Assembly: GCA_002311025.1 (NCBI GenBank)
Contig: DBYY01000001.1
Coordinates: 62,001-126,000 of the forward strand
Direction of reading: 5' to 3'
DNA: 64,000 nucleotides
DNA from: Candidatus Proelusimicrobium tauri
Lineage (GTDB): Bacteria > Elusimicrobiota > Elusimicrobia > Elusimicrobiales > Elusimicrobiaceae
In this document: one piece after another, positions 1 to 8,241 of the stretch
Numbering within the stretch: position 1 is the stretch's first letter
Layout: each line of letters starts with the position of its first letter
Made by a program: the position numbers and the translations under genes
The notes under the pieces: generated by a model
What the model saw: only the letters and a program-made list of their open reading frames with translations
What the model was told of the DNA's origin: nothing
Database searches by the model: none

Positions 1-1
1 A

Positions 2-1201
2 CTTGTATTTTTACAACTTCGCGACGGTTCTGGCATTATTCAATGCGTAGTTTTTAAAGGCGATGTCAGTGCGGAAGTTTTTGCTTTAGCAGATAGCCTA
101 ACCCAAGAATCTTCAATAGAAATTACCGGTATTGTTAAAGAAGATAAACGCTCGCCTATCGGTTTTGAAATCGGTGTTAAGGATGTTAAACTTATCAAAG
201 CCGCCAAAGATTACCCGATTTCTCCAAAAGAACACGGAACTGCCTTCTTGATGGATAACAGACACTTGTGGCTACGCTCTAGCAGGCAAGTTGCGATTTT
301 GAAAATCAGAGATGAAATTATTTTTGCTATCCGTCAGTATTTTAAAGAAAACGATTTTACTTTGGTAGACAGTCCTATTTTAACCCCTGCCGCCTGCGAA
401 GGCACCAGCACCCTTTTTGAAACAGATTACTTTGGCGAAAAGGCCTTCTTATCCCAAAGCGGTCAACTTTACGGTGAAGCCAGCGCTATGGCACTTGGTA
501 AAATATATTGTTTCGGGCCTACATTTAGAGCGGAAAAATCTAAAACACGCCGCCATTTAACAGAGTTTTGGATGGTAGAGCCGGAAGTCGCTTTTAATAC
601 TCTTGATGACGATATGGACCTTGCAGAAGATTTTATTTGCTATATTGTTGAAAGAGTTTTAAAAAATTGCCAAGCCGAATTAAAAACTTTGGAAAGGGAT
701 ATTTCTAAACTTGAAAATATCAAAAAACCTTTCCCTAGAATTTCTTACACCGAAGCCATTGAAATTTTAAACAAGAACGGCAACCCTACCGAATGGGGAG
801 GCGATATCGGCGGAGATGAGGAAACAATCATTTCTCAACAATTTGACAGACCTGTTATGATACACCGCTATCCTGCCGCAATTAAGGCCTTTTATATGAA
901 ACGCGATCCTAAAGATCCGCGCCTTGCTTTAGCCGTTGATGTTATCGGGCCGGAAGGTTACGGCGAAATTATCGGCGGTAGTGAGCGTGAAGATGATTAT
1001 GACACTCTTGTTGCCCGCATTAAAGAGCAAGGTTTACCGCCTGAAGCCTTTGACTGGTATCTTGATTTAAGAAAGTTCGGCAGTGTGCCGCACTCCGGTT
1101 TTGGTATGGGTATTGAAAGAATGGTAGCATGGGTATGTGGTTTGCATCACGTGCGTGAAACTATTCCGTTCCCGAGACTTATGGATAGACTCAAACCATA
1201 A
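2..1201 (+). CDS. asnS: Asparaginyl-tRNA synthetase (5' end outside window)
   Basis: Charges tRNA-Asn with asparagine in the cytoplasm. The frame is open from base 2, so 399 residues are visible and roughly 35-60 N-terminal residues lie before the window. Residues 1-80 read as the end of the OB-fold anticodon-binding domain; a class II catalytic core follows. Visible family signatures are the SGQLYGE and FGPTFRAE segments, WMVEPE, GEIIGGSERE, and motif 3 GFGMGIERMVAW. The TTG/ATG at 248-253 is internal, not the start, because the OB-fold coding sequence continues upstream in frame. AspRS is the close alternative; the SGQL/GPTFRAE/EIIGGS combination favours AsnRS. It ends just before a strong terminator hairpin. 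Confidence 0.93.
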   Translation, partial: LVFLQLRDGSGIIQCVVFKGDVSAEVFALADSLTQESSIEITGIVKEDKRSPIGFEIGVKDVKLIKAAKDYPISPKEHGTAFLMDNRHLWLRSSRQVAILKIRDEIIFAIRQYFKENDFTLVDSPILTPAACEGTSTLFETDYFGEKAFLSQSGQLYGEASAMALGKIYCFGPTFRAEKSKTRRHLTEFWMVEPEVAFNTLDDDMDLAEDFICYIVERVLKNCQAELKTLERDISKLENIKKPFPRISYTEAIEILNKNGNPTEWGGDIGGDEETIISQQFDRPVMIHRYPAAIKAFYMKRDPKDPRLALAVDVIGPEGYGEIIGGSEREDDYDTLVARIKEQGLPPEAFDWYLDLRKFGSVPHSGFGMGIERMVAWVCGLHHVRETIPFPRLMDRLKP

Positions 1202-1223
1202 CTAGGCAAAATTCTATTTATAC

Positions 1224-1253
1224 AAAAACCCCTTATCAAAATAAGGGGTTTTT
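1224..1253 (+). terminator. Rho-independent terminator after asnS
   Basis: A 12-bp perfect inverted repeat (arm AAAAACCCCTTA), a short loop, and a T-run within the 3' arm, about 20 bases after the asnS stop. Confidence 0.85.
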
Positions 1254-1330
1254 GTTTTGTCAAATATTACACGCTTAATAAATTACCTTATATCTATGGG
1301 TTCAAAAAACACCTGGGTCTTAAAAAGGTC

Positions 1331-1358
1331 TTGACTTTTTAAAATTTACCCGCATAAT
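1331..1358 (+). promoter_or_regulatory. Sigma70-type promoter for the 1428 surface protein
   Basis: TTGACT (1331-1336) and CATAAT (1353-1358) with 16 bases between. An AT-rich leader of about 65 bases follows, then the Shine-Dalgarno GGGGAGGG just before ATG 1428. The leader carries AATATAACATATATGT (1394-1409), which recurs exactly in the leader of the lipoprotein gene at 38912 (38882-38897). Confidence 0.6.
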
Positions 1359-1427
1359 ATATGTAACATATATATTATATTTATTATATTCTTAATATAA
1401 CATATATGTAACATTAGGGGAGGGTTT

Positions 1428-2801
1428 ATGACAACTATAATTATTTCAATACTTGCAGCAATTGGTATCGGTGGCGGTGTGATGCTTTCTTCTTCCGGCG
1501 GGGGTTCTTCCTCCGGTGGAACAGCCGTTGTTGCTCCTGCTAATCCTGGCAGTGGCAACAATAGTGGTGGCTCTAGTACAAGCGGCTCTAACACAGGTGG
1601 CACAACAACAGGTGGTGGGACAAGCGTAGGTTCTTCCAATGTGGGTGCTTTGCTTGCAAGCGGTTCTTCAAACGGAATTACAACGGTTAGCAGGGGTGTC
1701 AGTGGCAATACCACTTTAAACGGTAAAAAATTAACTATTGCTGTGTCTCCTTTTGCCCCTGTTCTTGTTAGCGGAACGACATATAAAACCAACGAAGAAT
1801 ATGATGTTACCCCAATAAATTACTTAAACGGGAGTAATGTAAATAGTTCAAATGCCCAGTTCGTTTCCGGCTATACTTCGGCGGCAATAACTCAAACCAT
1901 AGACTTAACCAATATAGATGCTTCTACCGCATATGCTGATTTTTATGTGGGGCCGGGATTATTAACAAAAACTTTACCGACATTAAATGTTTCATACTTA
2001 AAGGGGTCACCCGGAAATAGGCAACCCTGGTATGGTGCTATAGTCGGTCCTAGCACTTATACAAATGTCACATGGAAATTTTATATCAGAGACTTTGTTT
2101 TAGGGGCAAGAAATTTTGGCTTAAAAAACGGAGAGTTTGGTTATTATAATTGGCAATCGGATTTTGGGAGTATTAGAGGCGCAAACGGCGGTGATTCCTT
2201 CTATATGTATAACACATCAAAACAATTTACCGGTAGCAATTATGTATCAAGATACGGAAATACCGCAACATTTAAGGGTAATGTAATAGGAGCATTGCGT
2301 ATTATAAACTATGTCTGCGGAAGCGGAAATACCTCATCTCATGTTACGGGCAATATTACTTTAGCACTTGATTTGTCAAATAAAACTTTAAGCGGTACTA
2401 TAACCAATACAAAAGTATCTGTTTATAGCCATGGCGGTAGCACTAATCAACCGGGAGTATGGCATGTCAATCTATTAGATTCTCGTGTATATGATTGGTA
2501 TGATTTTACTTTAACCGGTGTTGTAAAGAATGCGTCTTCAGGTTCTGCAAACATAGTATTTACCAATGTTGATTATGATAGATCGCAAACGGCTTCCATG
2601 ACAACCAGTGCTACTTATGACGGGACCAATTTACACCCACTTAACAATAGCACAAATTTTGGTGACGCCGTAATAGTAAAAGGTAGCAGTGCTTCTCAAG
2701 ATGAAATGGTAGGCCAAATTAAATTTACTGGTCATAGATTAACAAGCGGAACAGATTATTTTACAGATGCTTATCTTTCCTTTGGCGCGAGGAAGAAATA
2801 G
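1428..2801 (+). CDS. Gly/Ser-rich surface protein with TbpB-like C-terminal beta-barrel
   Basis: 457 residues. An N-terminal hydrophobic stretch (about 1-20) has no lipobox cysteine. It is followed by a Gly/Ser/Thr-rich low-complexity linker (about 22-75), then a beta-rich region with alternating polar and hydrophobic residues. The C-terminal part has patterns seen in transferrin-binding-protein-B-like barrels: GNITLALDL...GTI, a segment ending DEMVGQIKF, and a terminal FGARKK. This suggests a surface-exposed or periplasmic beta-barrel; the ligand cannot be told. A strong Shine-Dalgarno supports the start. A 148-residue minus-strand frame over the linker is a shadow of its low-complexity DNA. 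The TbpB-like assignment is inference from pattern only. Confidence 0.7.
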   Translation: MTTIIISILAAIGIGGGVMLSSSGGGSSSGGTAVVAPANPGSGNNSGGSSTSGSNTGGTTTGGGTSVGSSNVGALLASGSSNGITTVSRGVSGNTTLNGKKLTIAVSPFAPVLVSGTTYKTNEEYDVTPINYLNGSNVNSSNAQFVSGYTSAAITQTIDLTNIDASTAYADFYVGPGLLTKTLPTLNVSYLKGSPGNRQPWYGAIVGPSTYTNVTWKFYIRDFVLGARNFGLKNGEFGYYNWQSDFGSIRGANGGDSFYMYNTSKQFTGSNYVSRYGNTATFKGNVIGALRIINYVCGSGNTSSHVTGNITLALDLSNKTLSGTITNTKVSVYSHGGSTNQPGVWHVNLLDSRVYDWYDFTLTGVVKNASSGSANIVFTNVDYDRSQTASMTTSATYDGTNLHPLNNSTNFGDAVIVKGSSASQDEMVGQIKFTGHRLTSGTDYFTDAYLSFGARKK

Positions 2802-2830
2802 ATATCAGCCAAGTAATTGTCATAAACCAA

Positions 2831-2867
2831 AAAGAAAGCCCCTTTTAAAAAACAAGGGGCTTTCTTT
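2831..2867. terminator. Bidirectional terminator between 1428 gene and pilD
   Basis: A 14-bp perfect inverted repeat (AAAGAAAGCCCCTT) with a 9-base loop and A/T-runs on both sides, between two convergent genes. Confidence 0.85.
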
Positions 2868-2884
2868 ATCTCAAATTAGCAACT

Positions 2885-3667
2885 TTATACGCCTAATAAA
2901 AGTAAATTGAAATGCGGGTAAAGCAGATTGATTATAAGTCCCACACTTAAAAACGGACCGAAAGGTATTGCGCCGTTTTCCGGTGTCTTTTTTAAGGCAG
3001 CCAAAATACCGAAACAAATTAAACCGAAAATTGAGGCAATCATTAAAGCATTTGCCATACCCCAACATCCGCTTAAAGCGCCTATTGCGCCCATAAGTTT
3101 AATATCGCCACCGCCAAGGGCATCTTTTTTAATCAAAGCAGAGCAGAAAATCGCAAGTCCCCAAGAGCCAAAAAAACCAATTGAAGCACCTGTAATAGAA
3201 CTTGTAAATTTTGCAAGCCAATCACCCGTAAAAGCAGGATTTATGAAAGATACGGCAAGTCCGAAGAAAATTAAACCTATGGAAAGAATATCCGGTATTG
3301 TGTAAGTCTTTAAGTCTATGAAAGAAATTACTATTAAAACATATAAGCAAAACAAAGCGCAAAAAGTCCACGTCGTTAAACCGAAATTAAAGAAAAACAA
3401 GGTCGTTAAAGCGGCCGTCAAAAATTCTACGGCGGGATATTGTAAGGAAATTTTCTCTTTACAATTTCTGCATTTTGCACCTAAAATTATGTAACTTAAT
3501 ATAGGGATATTGTCATACCATTTTATTTTACTATTGCATTTAGGGCAATGGCTCGGTGGCCATACAATAGAGATTTTTTCCGGTATTCTATATACGCAAA
3601 CATTCAAAAAACTACCTATAACAGCACCGAAAACGAAAAATAAAATAAACATAGAAAAAAAGTCCAT
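2885..3667 (-). CDS. pilD: Prepilin leader peptidase / N-methyltransferase
   Basis: Inner-membrane aspartic protease that removes the positively charged leader of type IV prepilins and methylates the new N-terminus. It is 260 residues, with an N-terminal helix and the cytoplasmic zinc-ribbon: C41-x2-C44 and C66-x2-C69. About seven further hydrophobic segments follow. The two family A24 catalytic aspartates are visible as D118 (IDLKTYTIPD) and D188 (GGGDIKL). It lies 8 bases after the pseudopilin-like gene, with GGTGAAGG as ribosome-binding site. A plausible substrate in this window is the pilin at 50462. Confidence 0.93.
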   Translation of the reverse strand: MDFFSMFILFFVFGAVIGSFLNVCVYRIPEKISIVWPPSHCPKCNSKIKWYDNIPILSYIILGAKCRNCKEKISLQYPAVEFLTAALTTLFFFNFGLTTWTFCALFCLYVLIVISFIDLKTYTIPDILSIGLIFFGLAVSFINPAFTGDWLAKFTSSITGASIGFFGSWGLAIFCSALIKKDALGGGDIKLMGAIGALSGCWGMANALMIASIFGLICFGILAALKKTPENGAIPFGPFLSVGLIINLLYPHFNLLLLGV

Positions 3668-3675
3668 ACCTTCAC

Positions 3676-4047
3676 CTAATACCTATTATTTTTAAAGATT
3701 TTACAATAATCCGGACTTGTTTTTTCAGTGACATAAATCCACGCTGTATCTTTATCAAAGTCCGTAGTATTTGCAGTATTTTTCACGGCAGAAATTTCCT
3801 TACCGTTTGTTTTGTAAATGGGGGGGATTTGCTCTAAATAAAAAGGAATAAGTTCCTCCAAAGTATCAGGGCAACGTCCTTCATTATCCCCTCTGTAAAC
3901 GCTTAAGGCCTCGTTTATGGTGGTAAAGTTTTTATCGTTTAACCCTTGGCGCGCTTGTGTTTTTAAATCAAAAAATTTATCCACACAGAGCACCAAGAGT
4001 AAAGCGGTTATAAATACTGCAATAATAATTTCTGATTTAATCTTCAT
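3676..4047 (-). CDS. Pseudopilin-like (GspG-like) protein lacking the prepilin leader
   Basis: About 123 residues from the ATG at 4047, which overlaps the end of the M20 peptidase gene by 11 bases; a TTG at 4059 is a less likely start. One N-terminal hydrophobic helix (about residues 6-25) is followed by a segment resembling the major-pseudopilin (GspG) core, with INEALSVYRGDNEGRCP and TLEELIP. The GFTLxE processing motif is absent, so prepilin peptidase should not cut it in the usual way. It sits directly before pilD in the same transcript. It could be an uncleaved, membrane-anchored pseudopilin relative. Confidence 0.75.
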   Translation of the reverse strand: MKIKSEIIIAVFITALLLVLCVDKFFDLKTQARQGLNDKNFTTINEALSVYRGDNEGRCPDTLEELIPFYLEQIPPIYKTNGKEISAVKNTANTTDFDKDTAWIYVTEKTSPDYCKIFKNNRY

Positions 4048-5287
4048 CTTCTTCGTCAAAATGCATTAAAGTATGTAAAATTACTTTAGCATCGCACATA
4101 GTAAATTTGATACTTGATTTTTCATTAGGGCTATGCGGCACACCGTATAAGCGGGAAGCAACAATAGCCGGTAAACCCAAGTTCCTGATACCCGCGGCAA
4201 AAGTTCCGCCGCCGCAACCTATAAGTTTAGGTTCGGCATTATTTATTTCCCTTGTTGCGGCGCAATAGCGTTTAACAAGATTGGAAGTTCTTGAAGTAGG
4301 TATAGAAGAAATTTTTAAAGTACGTTCAACATTAATTTGAACTTTAAAATCTTGTTCTACGGTTTTTGCTATTTTCTTGATTTCATTTTCAAGTTCTTTT
4401 TCCGTGTAGCAAGGTAAAAGGCGGCAATCAAGATGGAAAACATCCACGCCGGGCACTATGTTTACGTTAGACACATTATTTTCCTTTTTTGAAGGAGTAA
4501 AAGTGCTTACGGGAATATCATAAAGTTTATCTTCTTTATTGAATTTTTTGGGTAACTGGTCATATAAACGTGCTACTAAATTGGCACCGGCAACCATAGC
4601 GTTAATACCGGTTGTAGGATAAGCGCTGTGTGCTTGTTTACCGATAGTAGTGATTTTATACCAAAGGGAAGATTTTTCCGCTATTTCAATTTCGCAACCT
4701 TTAACATCACCGCTGTCTTGGACTAAGAAGGAATCTTCCTTACCGAAAAGGTGCGGCATATTTTTTAATACATAAGGCAGTCCGTAACCTTCACCGACTT
4801 CTTCATCGGCAATTAACATAATACCGAAATTAACGGGCGGTCTTTTGCCTGATTCAATTAAAGTTTTGGCCGCAAGTAAAGCAGCGGTAATGGCTTGCTG
4901 GTTATCTTCAACGCCTCTGCCATACATAGTATCACCGTCTGCATCAATTTGTAATTTATAGGGTTTGGTTTTCCACAAAGATAAATCACCGGGGGGAACA
5001 ATATCTAAATGGGTAAGTAACCAAAAAGTTTTTTCTCTGTCTTCACCGAAGTATCTTGCGATTATATTAGGGCGCACGCCGCCTTTTGCTCTTTCATCTT
5101 GGGAATTTAATTTAGTAACTTCATCAAAACCGAATTTGCTAATAACTTTTTCAAGGTAGTTTGCTTTATCAAGTTCACCTTCGCCACCGTTGGCAGGGGA
5201 TATTGCCGGGCGGGAAGTCATATTTGCCTGCAAATCCACAATAAACTCTTTTGAGTCATCAATTTCTTTATATAATTCTTGCATCAT
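4037..5287 (-). CDS. M20-family metallopeptidase / deacylase
   Basis: Zinc aminoacylase/dipeptidase-type enzyme, probably cytoplasmic, 416 residues. Metal-site residues in family order: H93 and D95 (LTHLDIVPPGD), D128 (GRGVEDNQQ), E162/E163 (ADEEVGEG), D191 or D194, and the C-terminal histidine H385 (GVPHSPNEKS). A dimerisation domain lies between (about 210-320). The substrate within M20 (dipeptides, acetylornithine, succinyl-diaminopimelate) cannot be set from sequence. GGAG precedes the ATG pair at 5287/5284. It lies 12 bases after the Nif3-like gene and overlaps the next gene, so the block is one operon. Confidence 0.85.
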   Translation of the reverse strand: MMQELYKEIDDSKEFIVDLQANMTSRPAISPANGGEGELDKANYLEKVISKFGFDEVTKLNSQDERAKGGVRPNIIARYFGEDREKTFWLLTHLDIVPPGDLSLWKTKPYKLQIDADGDTMYGRGVEDNQQAITAALLAAKTLIESGKRPPVNFGIMLIADEEVGEGYGLPYVLKNMPHLFGKEDSFLVQDSGDVKGCEIEIAEKSSLWYKITTIGKQAHSAYPTTGINAMVAGANLVARLYDQLPKKFNKEDKLYDIPVSTFTPSKKENNVSNVNIVPGVDVFHLDCRLLPCYTEKELENEIKKIAKTVEQDFKVQINVERTLKISSIPTSRTSNLVKRYCAATREINNAEPKLIGCGGGTFAAGIRNLGLPAIVASRLYGVPHSPNEKSSIKFTMCDAKVILHTLMHFDEEDED

Positions 5288-5299
5288 TTTTCATCTCCT

Positions 5300-6031
5300 T
5301 CAAAATGGGTTTTGTATATCAATAAATCTTGTCTGAACTTTGAATTTTTTTGATACATAATTCATTAAAGCCTGAACACCAAGTCTTTCTGAATTATAAT
5401 GACCCATTGCAATAAAATTTATTTTGGCTTCGCGACAGTATTCCGTTATATATTCGTCGCGAGAGCCTGTTATATACAAATCTGCTTTGGCTAAAACGGC
5501 TTCTTCCAGCATATCATGTGCGCCACCGCTTACAATAGCCACGGTATTTACTTTGCTAGGTCCAAAAAATAAGGCTTCCCCCTTTAAAAGTTCGTGTATC
5601 TTTTTGATATCACAACTTTTTGCTATTTTGCCTATAAGACCGATTTCCTGCCCGTGATAAATGCCGAAAGGTTTTAAATTTTTAAGTTTTAATAATTTTG
5701 CAAGGCAAGCATTATTGCCTATTTCTTTATGCTTATCAAGCGGTAAATGAAACCCGGCAAGGTTCATATCATTTTTAATTAGGTATGCGATTCTTTGTCC
5801 AAAAACACCCGTAACGGTTTGCACTTTATTCCAAAAAAGTCCGTGATGAACAATAACCATATCAGCACCAAACTTTTTTGCTTCCTTAAATAAAGCCATA
5901 GTAGCAGAAACTCCAAAAGCAATTTTGCTTATTTGGTTTTTACCTTGCACTTGTAAACCATTATGTTCCGGACAAGCGGAAACATCAAGGTATTTGTTTA
6001 AATCTTTAATAAGAGTATCGCGCTCAACCAT
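5300..6031 (-). CDS. Nif3-like dinuclear metal-centre protein
   Basis: NIF3/YbgI family, 243 residues, close to the usual short form. Metal-binding histidines are visible in VIVHHGLFW (H62/H63) and in the FHLPLDKH and MGHYNSERLG segments. The molecular role of the family is unsettled; hydrolase annotations (GTP cyclohydrolase I type 2) are not strongly supported. It heads the minus-strand operon with the M20 peptidase, pseudopilin-like gene and pilD. Its start codon lies inside a 16-bp palindrome in the 19-base gap to the divergent amidase gene. Confidence 0.88.
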   Translation of the reverse strand: MVERDTLIKDLNKYLDVSACPEHNGLQVQGKNQISKIAFGVSATMALFKEAKKFGADMVIVHHGLFWNKVQTVTGVFGQRIAYLIKNDMNLAGFHLPLDKHKEIGNNACLAKLLKLKNLKPFGIYHGQEIGLIGKIAKSCDIKKIHELLKGEALFFGPSKVNTVAIVSGGAHDMLEEAVLAKADLYITGSRDEYITEYCREAKINFIAMGHYNSERLGVQALMNYVSKKFKVQTRFIDIQNPF

Positions 6032-6042
6032 ATAAATATGGT
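6027..6042. promoter_or_regulatory. Palindrome between divergent nif3-like and amidase genes
   Basis: ACCATATAAATATGGT is a 7+7 inverted repeat with a 2-base centre. It covers the Nif3-like start codon and lies 8 bases before the amidase ATG. It overlaps an extended -10-like TGGTATCAT on the plus strand. It could be an operator for both genes or simply back-to-back promoter sequence. Confidence 0.35.
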
Positions 6043-6050
6043 ATCATTTT

Positions 6051-7889
6051 ATGAGTATGAATAAAAGTCTAATCTCTTTACTTTGTTTATTTTTTTGTGC
6101 AAAAATTTTTGCAGCAGGTATAGCCCCTTCTTTAACTGATGCGGATTTAAACCCTGAAGAATTTTATAGTTTGCGTGTGGAATATCCTTCTCAAGATAAA
6201 ATAATGCCCGCCAATATAAAGAATACTTTTTTATTCGGCAGAGTTTATCAAAAAGACAGCAAATTGACAGTTAACGGGCAAGAAGTTCCTCTTTATAAAA
6301 ACGGTTCTTTTTTAACCTATCAACCTTTAAAAACGGGGGAAAATGAATTTGTCTTTGAAGTCCTTTCCCCAACCGGAACGGAAGCCTTTACTAGAAAGGT
6401 TATTGTTCCTGGGTTTGACTCGGAAAAATACGAAAATAGTTATAAATTTGATACGGAAACTATTTTTCCTACTGCAACTATTAACTTAAAAGCAGGCGAT
6501 AGTGTAAACTTTCCTGTTTACGCAAGTCCGAACAAAAAAATTACTTTGAGTATTGCTTCTCATAAAGATATTTTGATGAATGAAAACCCCGAAACACCCG
6601 GCCTTTATGAAACCCGTATAGAATTTACGGAAGAAGATGTAAAATATCGTTCCCAAAAAGCGGTTTATAAGATAATGGGCAAAGCAGGCAAGTTTAAAAA
6701 TAAAGTCTTTTCAAAGGGTAAAATACGCATTTATCCCAAAAATCATATTTTGGCGATTGGCAAATTGCGTAAGCAAAACCAACGTCTAAGACCTGAACCT
6801 CAAAAAGGGGAGCATATTTTGGAAACCCGTCTTTTTGGTAAAGTAAAAATAACAGGTCAGTTAAATGGCTTTTACAGGGTTTTACTTGCCGACGGGCAGG
6901 ACGGTTGGCTTGAAGAAAAATTTTTAAAAACGGCCACTTATTTTAATGCTCCCAAAAATAATGCTTGGAAAGTTGATTTGCAGGAAGAGGAAAATAAATC
7001 CGTGTTAACAATTTTTAATAATACAAAAACAAGTTTTAAGACGGAGCAAACACCGGTAGGTTTTGAAATAACCCTTTTTAACACTCAAATTCTGAACACT
7101 CCTCAAGAGGGGTTAAAAACCTCTCTTTTTAAAGATATTTCCTTTACAAGTATACAAGATGAGGCTCAAAAGATTACGCTTAATTTCGATAGAAATTCCC
7201 AATTATGGGGGTTTGATTACGGCTATCAGGGGGAAAATCTTGTTTTTAATTTCTATCATGCGCCGAAATTTAATCTGACAAAAGCCAAACCTTTAAACGG
7301 CGTTAAAATTGTTTTAGATCCCGGTCACAGTCCCAAAAGAGTTGCACCTTATGACGGAGCGGTCGGTCCGAGCGGTATGCTTGAATATGAAATAAATTAT
7401 AAAATCGCTCTTAAAACGAAAGAAAAATTAGAAGCACTCGGTGCAATTATTTTTATGTCAAAAGAGGAAAATGAGTATATGCCTCTTGCAAGAAGGCAGG
7501 AAAAAGTCCTTTCCGAACAGGCACATTTGTTTATCAGTTTACACAATAATGCCTTGCCGGACCAAGTTAATCCGATATCGCGCCCGAGAGGTTTTTCTTT
7601 CTTCTATTATTATCCGCACAGTTATACTTTTGCCGAAGCCATTGAAAGAAGTTTTGTCCGTCATATTGCTTTGCCCGACGACGGTATTATACAAAGAGAT
7701 TTTTCCGTCACGCGCTCAAGTCCCCAAGTGCCGGCAATTTTAATTGAACACGTTTATCTTATTTTGCCGGAGCAGGAAGATTTGCTTTCTCAAGATAGTT
7801 TTATAGAAAAACTTGCTAATGCAACGGCGCAAGGGGTAAAAGATTATATTAAAGAAGTGGCTAAAAAAACGGCTAGTGCTAACAAATAA
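6051..7889 (+). CDS. N-acetylmuramoyl-L-alanine amidase (Amidase_3)
   Basis: Periplasmic zinc amidase that cuts the bond between muramic acid and the stem peptide. 612 residues from ATG 6051 (610 from ATG 6057). A signal peptide covers about residues 1-22 and ends at IFAAG. A middle region at about 235-295 resembles a bacterial SH3 domain (GKVKITG...DGQDGWLEE). The C-terminal Amidase_3 domain shows DPGH (H426), E447 in LEYEIN, SLHNN (H498) and E566 in ILIEH. No Shine-Dalgarno is visible. A TATCAT sits 3-9 bases before the two ATGs, so translation may be leaderless from ATG 6057. Confidence 0.9.
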   Translation: MSMNKSLISLLCLFFCAKIFAAGIAPSLTDADLNPEEFYSLRVEYPSQDKIMPANIKNTFLFGRVYQKDSKLTVNGQEVPLYKNGSFLTYQPLKTGENEFVFEVLSPTGTEAFTRKVIVPGFDSEKYENSYKFDTETIFPTATINLKAGDSVNFPVYASPNKKITLSIASHKDILMNENPETPGLYETRIEFTEEDVKYRSQKAVYKIMGKAGKFKNKVFSKGKIRIYPKNHILAIGKLRKQNQRLRPEPQKGEHILETRLFGKVKITGQLNGFYRVLLADGQDGWLEEKFLKTATYFNAPKNNAWKVDLQEEENKSVLTIFNNTKTSFKTEQTPVGFEITLFNTQILNTPQEGLKTSLFKDISFTSIQDEAQKITLNFDRNSQLWGFDYGYQGENLVFNFYHAPKFNLTKAKPLNGVKIVLDPGHSPKRVAPYDGAVGPSGMLEYEINYKIALKTKEKLEALGAIIFMSKEENEYMPLARRQEKVLSEQAHLFISLHNNALPDQVNPISRPRGFSFFYYYPHSYTFAEAIERSFVRHIALPDDGIIQRDFSVTRSSPQVPAILIEHVYLILPEQEDLLSQDSFIEKLANATAQGVKDYIKEVAKKTASANK

Positions 7890-7922
7890 TTCTCAAAATT
7901 TGCTAGAATAGTATATATACAC

Positions 7923-8006
7923 GCCGGGGTGCTGGAATTGGTATACAGGATAGTCTCAAAAACTATTGCCCTTTAGGGCTTAGGGGTTCAAGTCCCCTCC
8001 CCGGTA
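7923..8006 (+). tRNA. tRNA-Leu(CAA)
   Basis: Folds as a type II tRNA with acceptor GCCGGGG/CCCCGGT, a 7-base anticodon loop CTCAAAA (anticodon CAA), a long variable arm (TTGCCCTTTAGGGCTTA) and a T-arm GGGG-TTCAAGT-CCCC. The discriminator is A at 8006; CCA is not encoded. Confidence 0.95.
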
Positions 8007-8021
8007 AAAATTTTTCTTCGT

Positions 8022-8125
8022 AAAACGCTTTATTTCGGTGTTCTCAATTTGCTCATATACCTCTGCGCTTCGCGCAATAGTTCTTGGTATACTTCACAAA
8101 TTGCCACCTAGAACTAAAGCGTTTT
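8022..8125. repeat. 104-nt nested imperfect inverted repeat after tRNA-Leu
   Basis: The 235 bases between tRNA-Leu and the next gene contain no credible ORF. Five paired blocks nest in order: AAAACGCTTTA (8022-8032) with 8115-8125, 11 bp perfect; GTTCT (8040-8044) with 8110-8114; CAATTTG (8045-8051) with 8097-8103; TATACC (8056-8061) with 8086-8091; and a tip hairpin TGCGC-TTC-GCGCA (8064-8076). It could be a structured RNA or a MITE-like element. A smaller hairpin, TTCCGTC/GACGGAA, lies at 8169-8190. Confidence 0.55.
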
Positions 8126-8241
8126 TCTTTGAAAAATAAATTTGCTCTGATTTAGACAAACAAACATTTTCCGTCAGGAAAAAGACGGAAGGGTAAGTCC
8201 TCTTGTAAAACTCGGTTTTTTAAATTCTGCGTGCTATTTTA

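Noticed and set aside
1295..1336. Possible fourth copy of the TAGGTC promoter element
   Set aside because: TATGGGTTCAAA and GGGTCTT...AGGTC are similar words, but the blocks are not at the offsets seen in the other three copies and the second block abuts the -35.
1346..1792. 148-residue minus-strand frame rich in Pro, Glu and Val
   Set aside because: It is the complement of the Gly/Ser/Thr-rich low-complexity linker of the plus-strand surface protein; no ribosome-binding site and no domain.
2928..3305. 125-residue plus-strand frame over pilD
   Set aside because: Antisense to a complete, conserved prepilin peptidase; Pro/Lys/Ile-rich shadow without family features.
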